From Aquabacterium sp. A7-Y (GTDB taxonomy: Bacteria; Pseudomonadota; Gammaproteobacteria; Burkholderiales; Burkholderiaceae_C), in the NCBI RefSeq assembly GCF_026153205.1, contig NZ_JAPFBW010000009.1, forward strand, positions 1-64,000: a DNA stretch of 64,000 bases. Direction: 5' to 3'. Under the pieces are notes generated by a model. It did not search any database, was not told where the DNA came from, and worked only from the letters and a program-made list of their open reading frames with translations. Position 1 is the stretch's first letter. The number at the start of each line of letters is the position of its first letter. Made by a program: the position numbers and the translations under genes. This document shows, piece by piece, positions 45,123 to 54,486 of this stretch.

Positions 45123-47099
45123 TCAGTTGGCCTGGGACAGCTGCTCGAGAATGGCCGGGTTCTCCAGCGTGGAAGTGTCCTGCGTGATCTGCTCGCCTTT
45201 GGCGATGGAACGCAGCAGCCGGCGCATGATCTTGCCGGAGCGGGTCTTGGGCAGGTTGTCGCCGAAGCGGATGTCCTTGGGCTTGGCGATCGGGCCGATC
45301 TCCTTGCCGACCCAGTCGCGCAGCTCCTTGGCGATGCGCTTGGCCTCCTCGCCCGTAGGGCGTGGCCGCTTGAGGACGACGAAGGCGCAGACCGCCTCGC
45401 CGGTGGTGTCGTCGGGCCGGCCCACCACGGCGGCTTCGGCCACCAGCTCGGTGTGGGACACCAGGGCCGACTCGATCTCCATCGTGCCCATGCGATGCCC
45501 CGAGACGTTGAGCACGTCGTCGATGCGGCCGGTGATGGTGAAGTAGCCGGTCTTGGCGTCGCGTACCGCGCCGTCGCCGGCGAGGTAGTACTTGCCCTGG
45601 AAGTCAGCCGGGTAGTAGCTCTTCTTGAAGCGCTCCGGGTCACCGTAGATGGTGCGGATCATCGAGGGCCAGGGTTTTTTCACGACCAGGATGCCACCCT
45701 GCCCCCAGGGCACGTCCTTGCCGGTCTCGTCGACCACCGCGGCATCGATGCCGGGAAAAGGGAGCGCGCAGGAGCCGGGCACCAGCGGCGTCGCGCCGGG
45801 CAGAGGCGTGATCATGTGACCGCCGGTCTCGGTCTGCCAGAAAGTGTCGACGATGGGGCAGCGGCCGCCGCCGACGTGTTGGTGATACCACTCCCAGGCC
45901 GCCGGGTTGATCGGTTCACCCACCGATCCGAGCAGACGCAGTGAAGCCAGATCGTAGTTTCTCGGGTGCACGCTCGGGGTCGCCTCGGCCGCCTTGATCA
46001 GCGAGCGGATCGCCGTCGGGGCGGTGTAGAAGATGCTGACCTTGTGGTCCTGGATCATCTTCCAGAAGCGGCCCGCGTCCGGGTAGGTGGGCACCCCCTC
46101 GAACATCACCTGGGTGCCGCCGTTGGCCAGCGGCCCATAGGCGATGTAGGTGTGGCCGGTGACCCAGCCGATATCGGCGGTGCACCAGAACACGTCCTCG
46201 GGCCTCAGGTCGAAGGTCCACTTGGTCGTCAGCGCCGCATGCAGCAGGTAGCCGCCGCTGGCGTGCTGCACGCCCTTGGGCTTGCCGGTGGACCCGGAGG
46301 TGTAGAGCAGGAACAGCGGGTGCTCCGCCTCGACCCACTCGGGCTCGCAGCGAGTCGCCTGGCGCGCCGTCAGCTCGTGCATCCAGACGTCGCGAGAGGC
46401 ATCGAAGGCTATTTGTCCGCCGGTGCGGCGGTAGACGATGACCTTGCGGATGGTGTCGCAGCCACTCGAGGCGAGCGCTTCGTCGACGATGGCCTTGAGC
46501 GGCAGCTGCTTGCCGCCGCGCAGCTGCTCGTCGGCCGTGATCACGGCGACGGCGCCGGCATCCTGGATACGGTCGCGCAGGCTTTGCGCCGAGAAGCCGC
46601 CGAAAACCACCGAGTGGGTAGCGCCGATGCGAGCACAGGCTTGCATCGCCACCACCCCCTCGACCGACATCGGCATGTAGATGACCACCCGGTCGCCCTT
46701 CTTCACGCCGATCTCGCGCAGCGCGTTGGCCATCTGGCAGGTACGCTCCAACAGGCTCTGGTAGCTGATGCGGCTGACCTGGCCGTCGTCGGTCTCGAAG
46801 ATGATGGCGGTCTTGTCGCCCAGTCCCTTCTCGACGTTGACGTCCAGGCAGTTGTAGGAGACGTTGAGGCGGCCGTCGTCGAACCACCTGAAGAAGGGGG
46901 CCTGGCTCTGGTCGAGCACCTGGGTGAAGGGCGTCTTCCAGACCACGAACTCGCGCGCCAGCCGTGCCCAGTAGCCTTCGTAGTCCCGCTCGGCCTCGTC
47001 GCACAAGCGGCGGTAGGCGTCCATCCCGGCGATGTGCGCCGTCCGGGCCAGCTGCTCAGGGGGCGGGTAGATCCGGGTCTCGTGCTCTTGGGTCGACAT
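45123..47099 (-). CDS. acs: acetyl-CoA synthetase
   Basis: A 658-residue AMP-forming ligase converting acetate, ATP and CoA to acetyl-CoA. The P-loop-like [10 protein letters not shown] is at 267-276, and the regulatory acetylation lysine is Lys623 in [11 protein letters not shown]. The length matches the Acs family. AGGAGA precedes the start. It probably feeds acetate carbon to the TCA cycle. Confidence 0.95.
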   Translation of the reverse strand: MSTQEHETRIYPPPEQLARTAHIAGMDAYRRLCDEAERDYEGYWARLAREFVVWKTPFTQVLDQSQAPFFRWFDDGRLNVSYNCLDVNVEKGLGDKTAIIFETDDGQVSRISYQSLLERTCQMANALREIGVKKGDRVVIYMPMSVEGVVAMQACARIGATHSVVFGGFSAQSLRDRIQDAGAVAVITADEQLRGGKQLPLKAIVDEALASSGCDTIRKVIVYRRTGGQIAFDASRDVWMHELTARQATRCEPEWVEAEHPLFLLYTSGSTGKPKGVQHASGGYLLHAALTTKWTFDLRPEDVFWCTADIGWVTGHTYIAYGPLANGGTQVMFEGVPTYPDAGRFWKMIQDHKVSIFYTAPTAIRSLIKAAEATPSVHPRNYDLASLRLLGSVGEPINPAAWEWYHQHVGGGRCPIVDTFWQTETGGHMITPLPGATPLVPGSCALPFPGIDAAVVDETGKDVPWGQGGILVVKKPWPSMIRTIYGDPERFKKSYYPADFQGKYYLAGDGAVRDAKTGYFTITGRIDDVLNVSGHRMGTMEIESALVSHTELVAEAAVVGRPDDTTGEAVCAFVVLKRPRPTGEEAKRIAKELRDWVGKEIGPIAKPKDIRFGDNLPKTRSGKIMRRLLRSIAKGEQITQDTSTLENPAILEQLSQAN

Positions 47100-47425
47100 G
47101 ACCGTCTCCTTTCGGGGCAATGGATGAATCTGCACACGTCTGTCGCGCCAGCGCCTCGAAGAGACGCTGGCCGGGCCTGCCACGGGGCTCGTGTTTTGCG
47201 GCGGCCACCTTAGTGGCCCGCTCTTACGATCGGCTTACTCTTTCTTGCCACGCAGCGGCGAGCGGCAACGCCCGGTGGGCGCCGACGGCTTCGGCCCGAT
47301 TCTGACGCAATCGTGGGGTCAGCCCCATGCCGCCGGGCAGAAAGACACACACCGCCGCGTCGAGGTCGCGCGGCGGCGGAGGGGCGACGGAGCAGCGTCG
47401 CGGGCAGGGCTGGCAGAGCCGGCGT
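47100..47425. other. 326-base gene-free region upstream of acs
   Basis: It contains a perfect 6-bp hairpin GGCCAC/GTGGCC at 47203-47218 and GC-rich sequence downstream of the methyltransferase gene. I see no gene, tRNA or confident promoter. The acs promoter should lie here. Confidence 0.5.
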
Positions 47426-48043
47426 TCAGTGCTTGACGCCTTCGACGATCACGGCGCCGCGGGTGCGGTCTTCCAGCTCGACCTCACGCACGTCAGGGAT
47501 GCCGCTGTCGAAGGGAGCGCGCGGCGAGGCGTCGAAGCCGATGTCCTGCAGGACGCCGACCAGGCACTCGGTGTCGTACATGCATTTGTGGGGAAACTGG
47601 ACGAAGGGCGCGAGCTTGCGCTTGAGGCCGCGATCGCCGTAGTCGTCGTACAGCACGTCCAGGCGCTCGACGAAGTCGTCGGCGCGCACCTTGCCGTCGA
47701 GGTAGGCCATGACGTGCAGCCGGAGGTCGGGCACCAGGACCCGGATCAGGCCGCCCGGGCGCAGCACACGATGGCATTCCCGCAGGAAACGCCGTCCGTC
47801 CTCGCGCGCGAGATGCTCCAGCGTGTGCGAGGTGTAGATGCCGTCGGCGCTGTTGTCGGCCCAGGGGAAGGGTTTGGTCAGGTCGTGCAGCACGATGCGC
47901 TCGTCCCAGTCGGCCCGGAACAGCTTCAGTCGCGCATTGACGGTACGAAACAGCGGCAGCTTGGCCAGCCGGGCACCGAGTGCGTAGTCAACATTGGTCC
48001 ACTTGTCGTAGACCTGTGCTCCACAACCGAGATTCAGAATCAT
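47426..48043 (-). CDS. class I SAM-dependent methyltransferase
   Basis: A 205-residue methyltransferase-like protein. The SAM motif LNLGCGAQVYDKWTNVDYA is at residues 3-21, the motif II-III region (DLTKPFPWADNSADGIYTSH) near 62-81, and RVLRPGGLIRVLVPD near 99-113. This short form resembles methyltransferases found with sugar or polysaccharide genes. The substrate is unknown. AAGGAGTG precedes the start. Confidence 0.85.
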   Translation of the reverse strand: MILNLGCGAQVYDKWTNVDYALGARLAKLPLFRTVNARLKLFRADWDERIVLHDLTKPFPWADNSADGIYTSHTLEHLAREDGRRFLRECHRVLRPGGLIRVLVPDLRLHVMAYLDGKVRADDFVERLDVLYDDYGDRGLKRKLAPFVQFPHKCMYDTECLVGVLQDIGFDASPRAPFDSGIPDVREVELEDRTRGAVIVEGVKH

Positions 48044-48332
48044 CGTCACTCCTTGCGCCAGGCTGGCGCGGCAACCCGCCATAGGCCGCGGAGTGCGCTT
48101 CGACCCGCGGTCACGCGAGCCGGCGCACACCTGCTGTCTTTTGGTGCGGTTTGGACTTTCTAACGGGGAAAGCGGTCGGACTCAAGGACCCGTCTACACT
48201 TTTTACATGGTAAAGACAACAGAACCAAGACCTTTTTCCCGGCGTTTGCCGCCGACGGTACGGCCGCCGCGCATGGCGTTGTGGGCGCCCAGGTCGTGCA
48301 CTGAAACAAGTCCATTCGAGCCTCGCCAGGGT

Positions 48333-48662
48333 ATGAACCCCAGCACCCTGCTTCGCCTGCTGTCCTGGGCCTGCATCGCGGCACTCGCTGCTTGGACCTG
48401 GTATGCGGAGGTCTACCTGTTCAAGGGCGGGGGTCGAACGATGGCCAGCATCGCTTCAGGGCTGGGTGCGGCGATACTCTGGATCGGAGGGCTTGCGGCC
48501 TTGCTGCTGCTGGCCGCCGTGCTCAACCTGCTCGCCTTCCGGCTGGCGCCTGCCCCGCGCCGCAGGGCCAGGACCGTCGAGGCGGTTCTGTTCGGCATTG
48601 CCGGGCTGGGGCCGCCCGTCTTTGCCGCGGCCGTCGTGCTGCTGGAACGCCTCGGAGCGTAG
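48333..48662 (+). CDS. small hypothetical membrane protein
   Basis: A 109-residue protein with three hydrophobic helices (about 7-25, 37-66, 82-104) and an Arg-rich loop (PAPRRRARTVEA) between the second and third. No family was recognised. The start MNPSTLLRLLSW follows CCAGGG, a modest ribosome site; the frame is open for 240 bases upstream but with no hydrophobic or conserved content. It sits between the divergent methyltransferase gene and fumarase. Confidence 0.55.
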   Translation: MNPSTLLRLLSWACIAALAAWTWYAEVYLFKGGGRTMASIASGLGAAILWIGGLAALLLLAAVLNLLAFRLAPAPRRRARTVEAVLFGIAGLGPPVFAAAVVLLERLGA

Positions 48663-48840
48663 CTCGCCCGCTTGAGGGAAAGCCAGGTCGAACCGGCGGG
48701 CCAAGGCGTCCGGAAAACCGCGCACAGCCTGGCGAGGGCCCGCTTCCGCACGCGGACGTGCAAAAGTACGTGGATCCCGCGCCGGTGGCCTTGTCAAGCC
48801 CGAGAGATAATCCGGGGCTTGCCCGAGACCCTCTGACACC

Positions 48841-50367
48841 ATGACCACCACGATCCAATACGACGACCTGGTCGAGAGCGTCGCCGCCTCGCTCCAGTAC
48901 ATCAGCTACTACCACCCGGCCGACTACATCCAGCATCTGGCGCGCGCCTACGAGCGCGAGGAGTCGCCGGCGGCCAAGGACGCGATCGCGCAGATCCTGA
49001 CCAACTCGAAGATGAGCGCCGAGGGGCGCCGCCCGATCTGCCAGGACACGGGCATCGTCAACGTGTTCCTGAAGATCGGCATGGACGTGCGCTTCGAGGG
49101 CTTCTCGGGCTCGATCGCCGACGCGGTCAACGAGGGCGTGCGGCGCGGCTACCTGAACCCCGACAACAAGCTGCGCGCCTCGGTGCTGGCCGACCCGCAC
49201 TTCGAGCGCAAGAACACCAAGGACAACACGCCCGCGGTCATCCACATGGAAGTGGTGCCCGGCCATACGGTGGACGTCACCGTCGCGGCCAAGGGCGGCG
49301 GTTCGGAGAACAAGTCCAAGTTCGTGATGATGAACCCGAGCGATTCGCTGGTCGACTGGGTGCTCAAGACGGTGCCGACGATGGGCGCCGGCTGGTGCCC
49401 GCCCGGCATGCTGGGCATCGGCATCGGCGGCACCGCCGAGAAGGCGATGCTGCTGGCCAAGGAGTCGCTGATGGAAGACATCGACATGTACGAGCTCCAG
49501 CAGCGCGGCCCACAGAACAAGCTCGAGGAACTGCGCCTGGAACTCTACGAGAAGGTCAATGCACTGGGCATCGGCGCGCAAGGCCTGGGCGGCCTCACCA
49601 CCGTGCTCGACATCAAGATCAAGACCTACCCGACGCACGCCGCGTCCAAGCCGGTCGCGATGATTCCCAACTGCGCAGCCACCCGCCACGCCCACTTCGT
49701 GCTCGATGGCTCGGGCCCGGCCTACCTCGAGCCGCCCAGCCTCGACCTGTGGCCCGACGTGTCCTGGGCGCCCGACTACAACAAGTCGCGCAAGGTCAAC
49801 CTCGACAGCCTGACCCGCGAGGACGTGGCGAGCTGGAAGCCCGGGGACACCCTGCTGCTGAGCGGCAAGATGCTGACCGGCCGCGATGCCGCGCACAAGC
49901 GCATCCAGGACATGCTGGCCAAGGGCGAGTCGCTGCCGGTGGACTTCACCAACCGCGTCATCTACTACGTCGGCCCGGTCGATCCGGTGCGCGACGAGGT
50001 GATGGGCCCTGCCGGTCCGACCACCGCCACCCGGATGGACAAGTTCACCGAGATGATGCTGGCGAAGACCGGTCTGATCGCGATGATCGGCAAGGCCGAG
50101 CGCGGCCCGGTCGCGATCGAGGCGATCCAGAAGCACAAGAGTGCCTACCTGATGGCCGTGGGCGGGGCCGCCTACCTGGTCTCCAAGGCCATCAAGGGCG
50201 CGAAGGTGGTGGGTTTCGAAGACCTCGGCATGGAAGCGATCTACGAGTTCGAAGTCCAGGACATGCCGGTCACCGTGGCCGTCGACGCCGGCGGCACCTC
50301 GGCCCACATCACGGGGCCCAAGGAGTGGCAGGCCCGGATCGGCAAGATCCCGGTCGCGACCGCCTGA
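48841..50367 (+). CDS. fumA: fumarate hydratase, class I (iron-sulfur)
   Basis: A 508-residue TCA-cycle enzyme that hydrates fumarate to malate. The 4Fe-4S ligands are probably Cys67 (PICQDTG), Cys186 (GAGWCPPG) and Cys278 (NCAATRH). N- and C-terminal fumarase domains are both in one chain, as in class I. The oxygen-labile cluster makes it suited to low-oxygen or iron-replete growth. A clear terminator follows. Confidence 0.95.
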   Translation: MTTTIQYDDLVESVAASLQYISYYHPADYIQHLARAYEREESPAAKDAIAQILTNSKMSAEGRRPICQDTGIVNVFLKIGMDVRFEGFSGSIADAVNEGVRRGYLNPDNKLRASVLADPHFERKNTKDNTPAVIHMEVVPGHTVDVTVAAKGGGSENKSKFVMMNPSDSLVDWVLKTVPTMGAGWCPPGMLGIGIGGTAEKAMLLAKESLMEDIDMYELQQRGPQNKLEELRLELYEKVNALGIGAQGLGGLTTVLDIKIKTYPTHAASKPVAMIPNCAATRHAHFVLDGSGPAYLEPPSLDLWPDVSWAPDYNKSRKVNLDSLTREDVASWKPGDTLLLSGKMLTGRDAAHKRIQDMLAKGESLPVDFTNRVIYYVGPVDPVRDEVMGPAGPTTATRMDKFTEMMLAKTGLIAMIGKAERGPVAIEAIQKHKSAYLMAVGGAAYLVSKAIKGAKVVGFEDLGMEAIYEFEVQDMPVTVAVDAGGTSAHITGPKEWQARIGKIPVATA

Positions 50368-50414
50368 GGCGACGCAACCTGACCCGGGCGGCTTGGGCCG
50401 GCACCGGGGCCGAG

Positions 50415-50444
50415 AACGGAGGCCGCGGGCCTCCGTTTTCTTTT
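50415..50444 (+). terminator. intrinsic terminator after fumarase
   Basis: AACGGAGGCC (50415-50424) pairs with GGCCTCCGTT (50428-50437) around a GCG loop, followed by TTTTCTTTT. It is 48 bases past the stop. Confidence 0.92.
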
Positions 50445-50554
50445 GGCCTCTTCAGGCGGGAACGGGGGCGGCAGACGACGCACGGGATGCCGTTCGTCGG
50501 TTCGGGCGCGGCCCCTGAAAGTTCTTCTTGCCGGCTGCCGGGCGACTGAATATG

Positions 50555-50570
50555 CTGTACATCCATACAG
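50555..50570 (+). promoter_or_regulatory. LexA (SOS) box-like site
   Basis: CTGTACATCCATACAG fits the CTGT-N8-ACAG consensus with the usual AT-rich flank (TG before, TA after). It lies 74 bases upstream of the VOC gene. Only that gene is downstream, since fumarase ends convergently to the left. Confidence 0.65.
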
Positions 50571-50643
50571 TATTCGCAAGGCGCAGCCGCTGTCCCGGGC
50601 CGGTGGTTCGCTCTTCCTTTGCCTTCGCCCGGAGGGAGCTTCC

Positions 50644-51117
50644 ATGTCGCAACCCGTCAAACCCATCCCTGACGGCTACACCGCCGTCACGCCCTACCTC
50701 ACCATCCGCGGCGCCGCCGGCGCCATCGAGTTCTACAAGAAGGCCTTCGGCGCGGTCGAGACCCTGCGCATGCCCTCGCCCGACGGGCTGATCTCGCATG
50801 CCGAGATCACGATCAACGGCGCGATCGTGATGCTGCACGACGAGACCGACCAGTGGCCCGCGCGCAGTCCGACGACGATCGGCGATTCAGGCACCACGCT
50901 GATGCTCTACGTCGACGATGTCGATGTCGTCATGCAGCGCGCGGTGGACGCTGGCGCCACCGTCACGATGCCGGCCGCCAACCAGTTCTACGGTGACCGC
51001 TGCGGCAAGATCACCGACCCCTACGGCCACAAGTGGAGCATCGCCACCCACATCGAGGACGTGAGCCCGGAAGAGATCAGCCGGCGCGCGGCGCAGCTGT
51101 TCGCCTCCGGGGTCTGA
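50644..51117 (+). CDS. VOC family (PhnB/glyoxalase-like) protein
   Basis: A 157-residue protein of the vicinal oxygen chelate superfamily, PhnB-like subgroup. It starts with the family pattern VTPYLTIRGAAGAIEFYKKAFGA near 18-40 and ends near FYGDRCGKITDPYGHKWSIATH (117-138). Two beta-alpha-beta-beta-beta units are expected. Enzyme activity is not certain; some members are resistance or dioxygenase-like proteins. GGAGGGAG precedes the ATG. Confidence 0.87.
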   Translation: MSQPVKPIPDGYTAVTPYLTIRGAAGAIEFYKKAFGAVETLRMPSPDGLISHAEITINGAIVMLHDETDQWPARSPTTIGDSGTTLMLYVDDVDVVMQRAVDAGATVTMPAANQFYGDRCGKITDPYGHKWSIATHIEDVSPEEISRRAAQLFASGV

Positions 51118-51156
51118 GGCGGGCCGCGTGCCCGGGACCGTGCTGGCAGGGCCCGC

Positions 51157-52524
51157 TCAGGCGGCCCGCGCCAGGTCCTGGGGCGTGCCGTCGTAGCGGG
51201 GCCCGGCGCCGAGCGGCAGACCCTGCACCAGCCGCCGTGGGCAAGCCATCTCCACCCCGGTCTCCGCAAGCACCGCGAGGACGGTCTCGTTCACGGCCGA
51301 CCGAACATTGGACTGCCCATTGCCAGGGTCACCCACCCAGAACTGCACCGTGACCTCCAAGCCGTCGGGCGTGAAGTTGCTCAGCTCTATCGTGGGCGCC
51401 GGCGTCGCCATCACGCGGGGCACCCGCGCGAGGGCGGCCGCCAGGCGCTCGCGCAGCAGCGCGAAGTCGCTGCCGTAGGCGATCTGGAAGACGCTGGTCA
51501 ATTGCAAGGTCGGATCCACACGCGAGGCGTTTTCGACCCGCTGCGTGATCAGCACTTCGTTGGGCACCAGCGCCTCGCGGCCGTTGCCATTGCGGATCAC
51601 GGTGAAGCGGGTGTTGATGTCGACGATGCGGCCCTCGAAGTTGTCGACCTTGACGAGGTCGCCGATGCGCAGGCTGCGCTCGGCCAGGATCACGAAACCA
51701 CTGACATAGTTGGAGGCCAGCTTTTGCAAGCCGAAACCCAGGCCGACGCCGATGGCACCGCCGAAGACCGACAACACCGTCAGGTCGATCCCGGCGGCCG
51801 ACAGGGCCAGCAGCAGGCCGACCAGCAGCAACAGGGCACGGGTCGCGTTGGCGGCAATCTTGCGCAGGGAGAGGTTGTGGGTCGCGCCCTTGAGCAGCCG
51901 GCCTTCGATCGCCGAGGACACCCACAAAGCCACCACCATCACGACCACCGCGCTCAGCACACCTTCGATCAGGTTGCGCAGGGACACGCGCGCCGAGCCG
52001 ATCTTCCAGCCGATCTGATCGAGCTCCTGCATCAGCAGCGGCAGCAGACCGGTCACCCACAGCACCATGCCGGCCCAGGCCACCCAGGAGATCGAGCGCT
52101 CGACCACGCCCACCAGGGTGGACTGAGGGAAGGCCACGCGCAGCACACGCACGCTGACCCGGATCACCACGAGCGACACCAGCACCGGGACCGCCAGCCG
52201 GAACACCGCGATCGGCATCCAGAGCGCGAGTGCCGGCCGCGCCACCAGCGCGAGCACCAGCGCAAGCACCGGGAACAGCACGCCGTCCCAGCCGCGCTCG
52301 CCCAGCCAGACCGGCAGGCGGCCGGCGCCCAGTCGGGCACGCAGCCCGCGCGTCAGGCCGAAGGCCAGCGACAGGCAGGCCGCCAGCACAGCCAGTTCCA
52401 GCAAGGCGGTGGCATGCGTGAGCGACAGAATCAGGCGCTTGAGCTCGGCCGTGGTGGAAGCCGAGGGCGGGACAGCGGAGGCCGGCAGGGCGGCCGACAG
52501 GGACGCAAGCAGAGGTGTGGACAT
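51157..52524 (-). CDS. mechanosensitive ion channel family protein (MscS-type)
   Basis: A 455-residue MscS-like channel. Five or six membrane helices precede the pore helix (GGAIGVGLGFGLQKLASNYVSG near 256-277). The cytoplasmic beta domain and vestibule follow (VDNFEGRIVDINTRFTVIRN near 292-311). It releases solutes during osmotic downshock. Extra N-terminal helices make it longer than E. coli MscS (286). It lies 39 bases before the deacetylase-like gene, on the same strand. Confidence 0.9.
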   Translation of the reverse strand: MSTPLLASLSAALPASAVPPSASTTAELKRLILSLTHATALLELAVLAACLSLAFGLTRGLRARLGAGRLPVWLGERGWDGVLFPVLALVLALVARPALALWMPIAVFRLAVPVLVSLVVIRVSVRVLRVAFPQSTLVGVVERSISWVAWAGMVLWVTGLLPLLMQELDQIGWKIGSARVSLRNLIEGVLSAVVVMVVALWVSSAIEGRLLKGATHNLSLRKIAANATRALLLLVGLLLALSAAGIDLTVLSVFGGAIGVGLGFGLQKLASNYVSGFVILAERSLRIGDLVKVDNFEGRIVDINTRFTVIRNGNGREALVPNEVLITQRVENASRVDPTLQLTSVFQIAYGSDFALLRERLAAALARVPRVMATPAPTIELSNFTPDGLEVTVQFWVGDPGNGQSNVRSAVNETVLAVLAETGVEMACPRRLVQGLPLGAGPRYDGTPQDLARAA

Positions 52525-52563
52525 GAACAGGAAAGTCGGGCGTTCGAGTTCACGGACGCCGGC

Positions 52564-53499
52564 TCACACTCCCGCCAGCACCCGCACGTGGGCCGCGACG
52601 CTGCGCGCCAGGGCACTCAAACTGTAGCCGCCTTCGAGGCAGGAGACGATACGGCCCTTGGCATGGCGGTCGGCCACGTCCTTGATGCGGCGGGTGATCC
52701 ATTCGTAGTCGGCCTCGACCAGCCCCAGCTGGCCCAGATCGTCTTCCCGGTGCGCATCGAAGCCGGCCGAGACGAAAATCATCTCGGGCTTGAAGCGCTC
52801 CAGCCGAGGCATCCAGATCGCCTCGATCAGCTCGCGGATCTCCATGCCCTTGGTGTAGGGCGGCACTGGCAGGTTCACCATGTTGTCGCCGGCCGGCTCG
52901 GTGCCGCTGTAGGGATAGAGCGGGTGCTGGAAGAAGCTGACCATCAGCACCCGGTCGTCGCCGGCGAGGATGTCCTCGGTGCCGTTGCCGTGGTGCACGT
53001 CGAAGTCGACCACCGCCACGCGGCGCAGGCCGCGCACGTCCAGGGCATGCCGGGCCGCGATGGCGACGTTGTTGAAAAAGCAGAAGCCCATCGCCTGGTC
53101 GCGTGTCGCATGGTGGCCCGGCGGGCGCACCGCGCAAAAGGCGTTCTCGAGGCGGCGGTCGAGCACCGCATCGGTGGCGGCCACCGCCGCGCCGGCCGAG
53201 CGCAGCGCCGCGGCCCAGGTGTGCTCGCACAGCACGGTGTCGGGGTCCAGGGCACGGCGCTCGCCGGTGGCCTTCACCTGCTCGGCCATGTCCCTCAGGT
53301 GAGCCACATAGCGGGTGTGATGCGCCAGCTCGACGTCACGCAGCGAGACCTGGGGCGCCTCGCGCTTCTCGAGGGCCACGTCCAGGCCGCTGGCCAGCAG
53401 GAAATCGTCGATCGCGTCCAGCCGTTCCGGGCACTCGGGGTGGCCTGCCCCCATGTGATGACGGTGGCAATCGGGATGGCTGAAATAGCCGGTCGCCAT
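52564..53499 (-). CDS. histone deacetylase family protein (HDAC/AcuC-like hydrolase)
   Basis: A 311-residue arginase/deacetylase-fold protein. Catalytic His129-His130 lie in PPGHHAT, and the metal ligands are Asp167, His169 (DFDVHHGNGTED) and a late Asp in GFDAHREDDLG. The class II HDAC-like length and GYFSHPDCHRHHMG start match bacterial acetoin utilisation/acetylpolyamine amidohydrolase relatives. It probably removes acyl groups from proteins or polyamines; the substrate is unknown. It is divergent from the MoxR gene. Confidence 0.9.
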   Translation of the reverse strand: MATGYFSHPDCHRHHMGAGHPECPERLDAIDDFLLASGLDVALEKREAPQVSLRDVELAHHTRYVAHLRDMAEQVKATGERRALDPDTVLCEHTWAAALRSAGAAVAATDAVLDRRLENAFCAVRPPGHHATRDQAMGFCFFNNVAIAARHALDVRGLRRVAVVDFDVHHGNGTEDILAGDDRVLMVSFFQHPLYPYSGTEPAGDNMVNLPVPPYTKGMEIRELIEAIWMPRLERFKPEMIFVSAGFDAHREDDLGQLGLVEADYEWITRRIKDVADRHAKGRIVSCLEGGYSLSALARSVAAHVRVLAGV

Positions 53500-53549
53500 T
53501 GTGAACTTGTCCCCGTGTTCCGATTGTGATTTCAGGTATGGTGCGGTCC

Positions 53550-54476
53550 ATGAGCAGCACCTTGCATGAGCAGCTTCGACGGCTGTTGGGCCAGATTAAC
53601 ACGATCATCGTTGGCAAACAGCAGCAAGTGGAAGACAGCGTCGCCTGCCTGCTCGCGGGCGGCCACCTGCTGATCGAGGACGTGCCCGGCGTGGGCAAGA
53701 CCACGCTGGCCCACGCCCTGGCCGTGTCGCTCGGGCTGCGCTTCTCGCGGGTGCAGTTCACCGCCGACCTGATGCCCTCCGACCTGGTCGGCGTGAGCAT
53801 CTACGAGCGCGGCCGCGAGGCCTTCGTCTTCCACCCCGGCCCGGTGTTCGCCCAGGTCCTGCTGGCCGACGAGATCAACCGCGCTGGCCCGAAGACGCAG
53901 AGCGCGCTGCTCGAAGCAATGGAAGAACACCAGGTCACGACCGAGGGTGAGACCCGCCCTCTGCCGACACCGTTTTTCGTGATCGCGACACAGAATCCCA
54001 GCGACCAGCTGGGCACCTATCCGCTGCCCGAGTCCCAGCTCGACCGCTTCCTGATCTGCATCACGCTGGGCTACCCCGACCGTGCATCCGAGCGCCAGCT
54101 GCTGTCGGGCACCGACCGCCGCAAAACCATCGAGCAGCTGGGCGCGGTGATGAGCCCGGCCGAGCTGCTCGCGGCGCAGCAGGCGGTGCTGCAGGTGCAC
54201 GCGGCCGACGCGCTGCTCGATTACCTGCAGGACCTCATCGCCGCCACCCGGTCCGGACGCTGGTTCGTCGAGGGACTCAGCCCGCGTGCCGGTATCGCAC
54301 TGCTGCGTGCGGCCAAGGCGCGCGCCTTGCTGGCCCAGCGCAACTACGTCGCCCCCGACGACATCCAGGCCATCCTGCCGCAGGCGGTGGCGCACCGTCT
54401 GGTGCCGGTCGCCAGCAGCGGCCGCGGGCGGCTGGAGCAGGTGCGCGCGATGATCGAGGCGGTACCCCTGCCCTGA
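53550..54476 (+). CDS. MoxR family AAA+ ATPase
   Basis: A 308-residue AAA+ protein. Walker A is DVPGVGKTT (44-52), Walker B LLADEIN (104-110), and sensor-like ATQNPSDQLGTYPLPESQLDRF follows near 150-171. MoxR proteins act as chaperones for assembly of complexes, often encoded with DUF58 and transglutaminase proteins as here. Starts at 53526 (GTG), 53538 and 53550 are possible; 53550 gives the usual length. It is 10 bases before the DUF58 gene. Confidence 0.9.
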   Translation: MSSTLHEQLRRLLGQINTIIVGKQQQVEDSVACLLAGGHLLIEDVPGVGKTTLAHALAVSLGLRFSRVQFTADLMPSDLVGVSIYERGREAFVFHPGPVFAQVLLADEINRAGPKTQSALLEAMEEHQVTTEGETRPLPTPFFVIATQNPSDQLGTYPLPESQLDRFLICITLGYPDRASERQLLSGTDRRKTIEQLGAVMSPAELLAAQQAVLQVHAADALLDYLQDLIAATRSGRWFVEGLSPRAGIALLRAAKARALLAQRNYVAPDDIQAILPQAVAHRLVPVASSGRGRLEQVRAMIEAVPLP

Positions 54477-54486
54477 GCACACCGCG

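Noticed and set aside
47203-47218. GGCCAC/GTGGCC palindrome upstream of acs as a regulator site
   Set aside because: Short GC-rich palindromes are frequent at this base composition and no promoter elements are nearby.
48093-48332. Upstream extension of the small membrane protein gene
   Set aside because: The extra 80 residues have no hydrophobic or conserved pattern, and the ATG at 48333 fits the first helix better.
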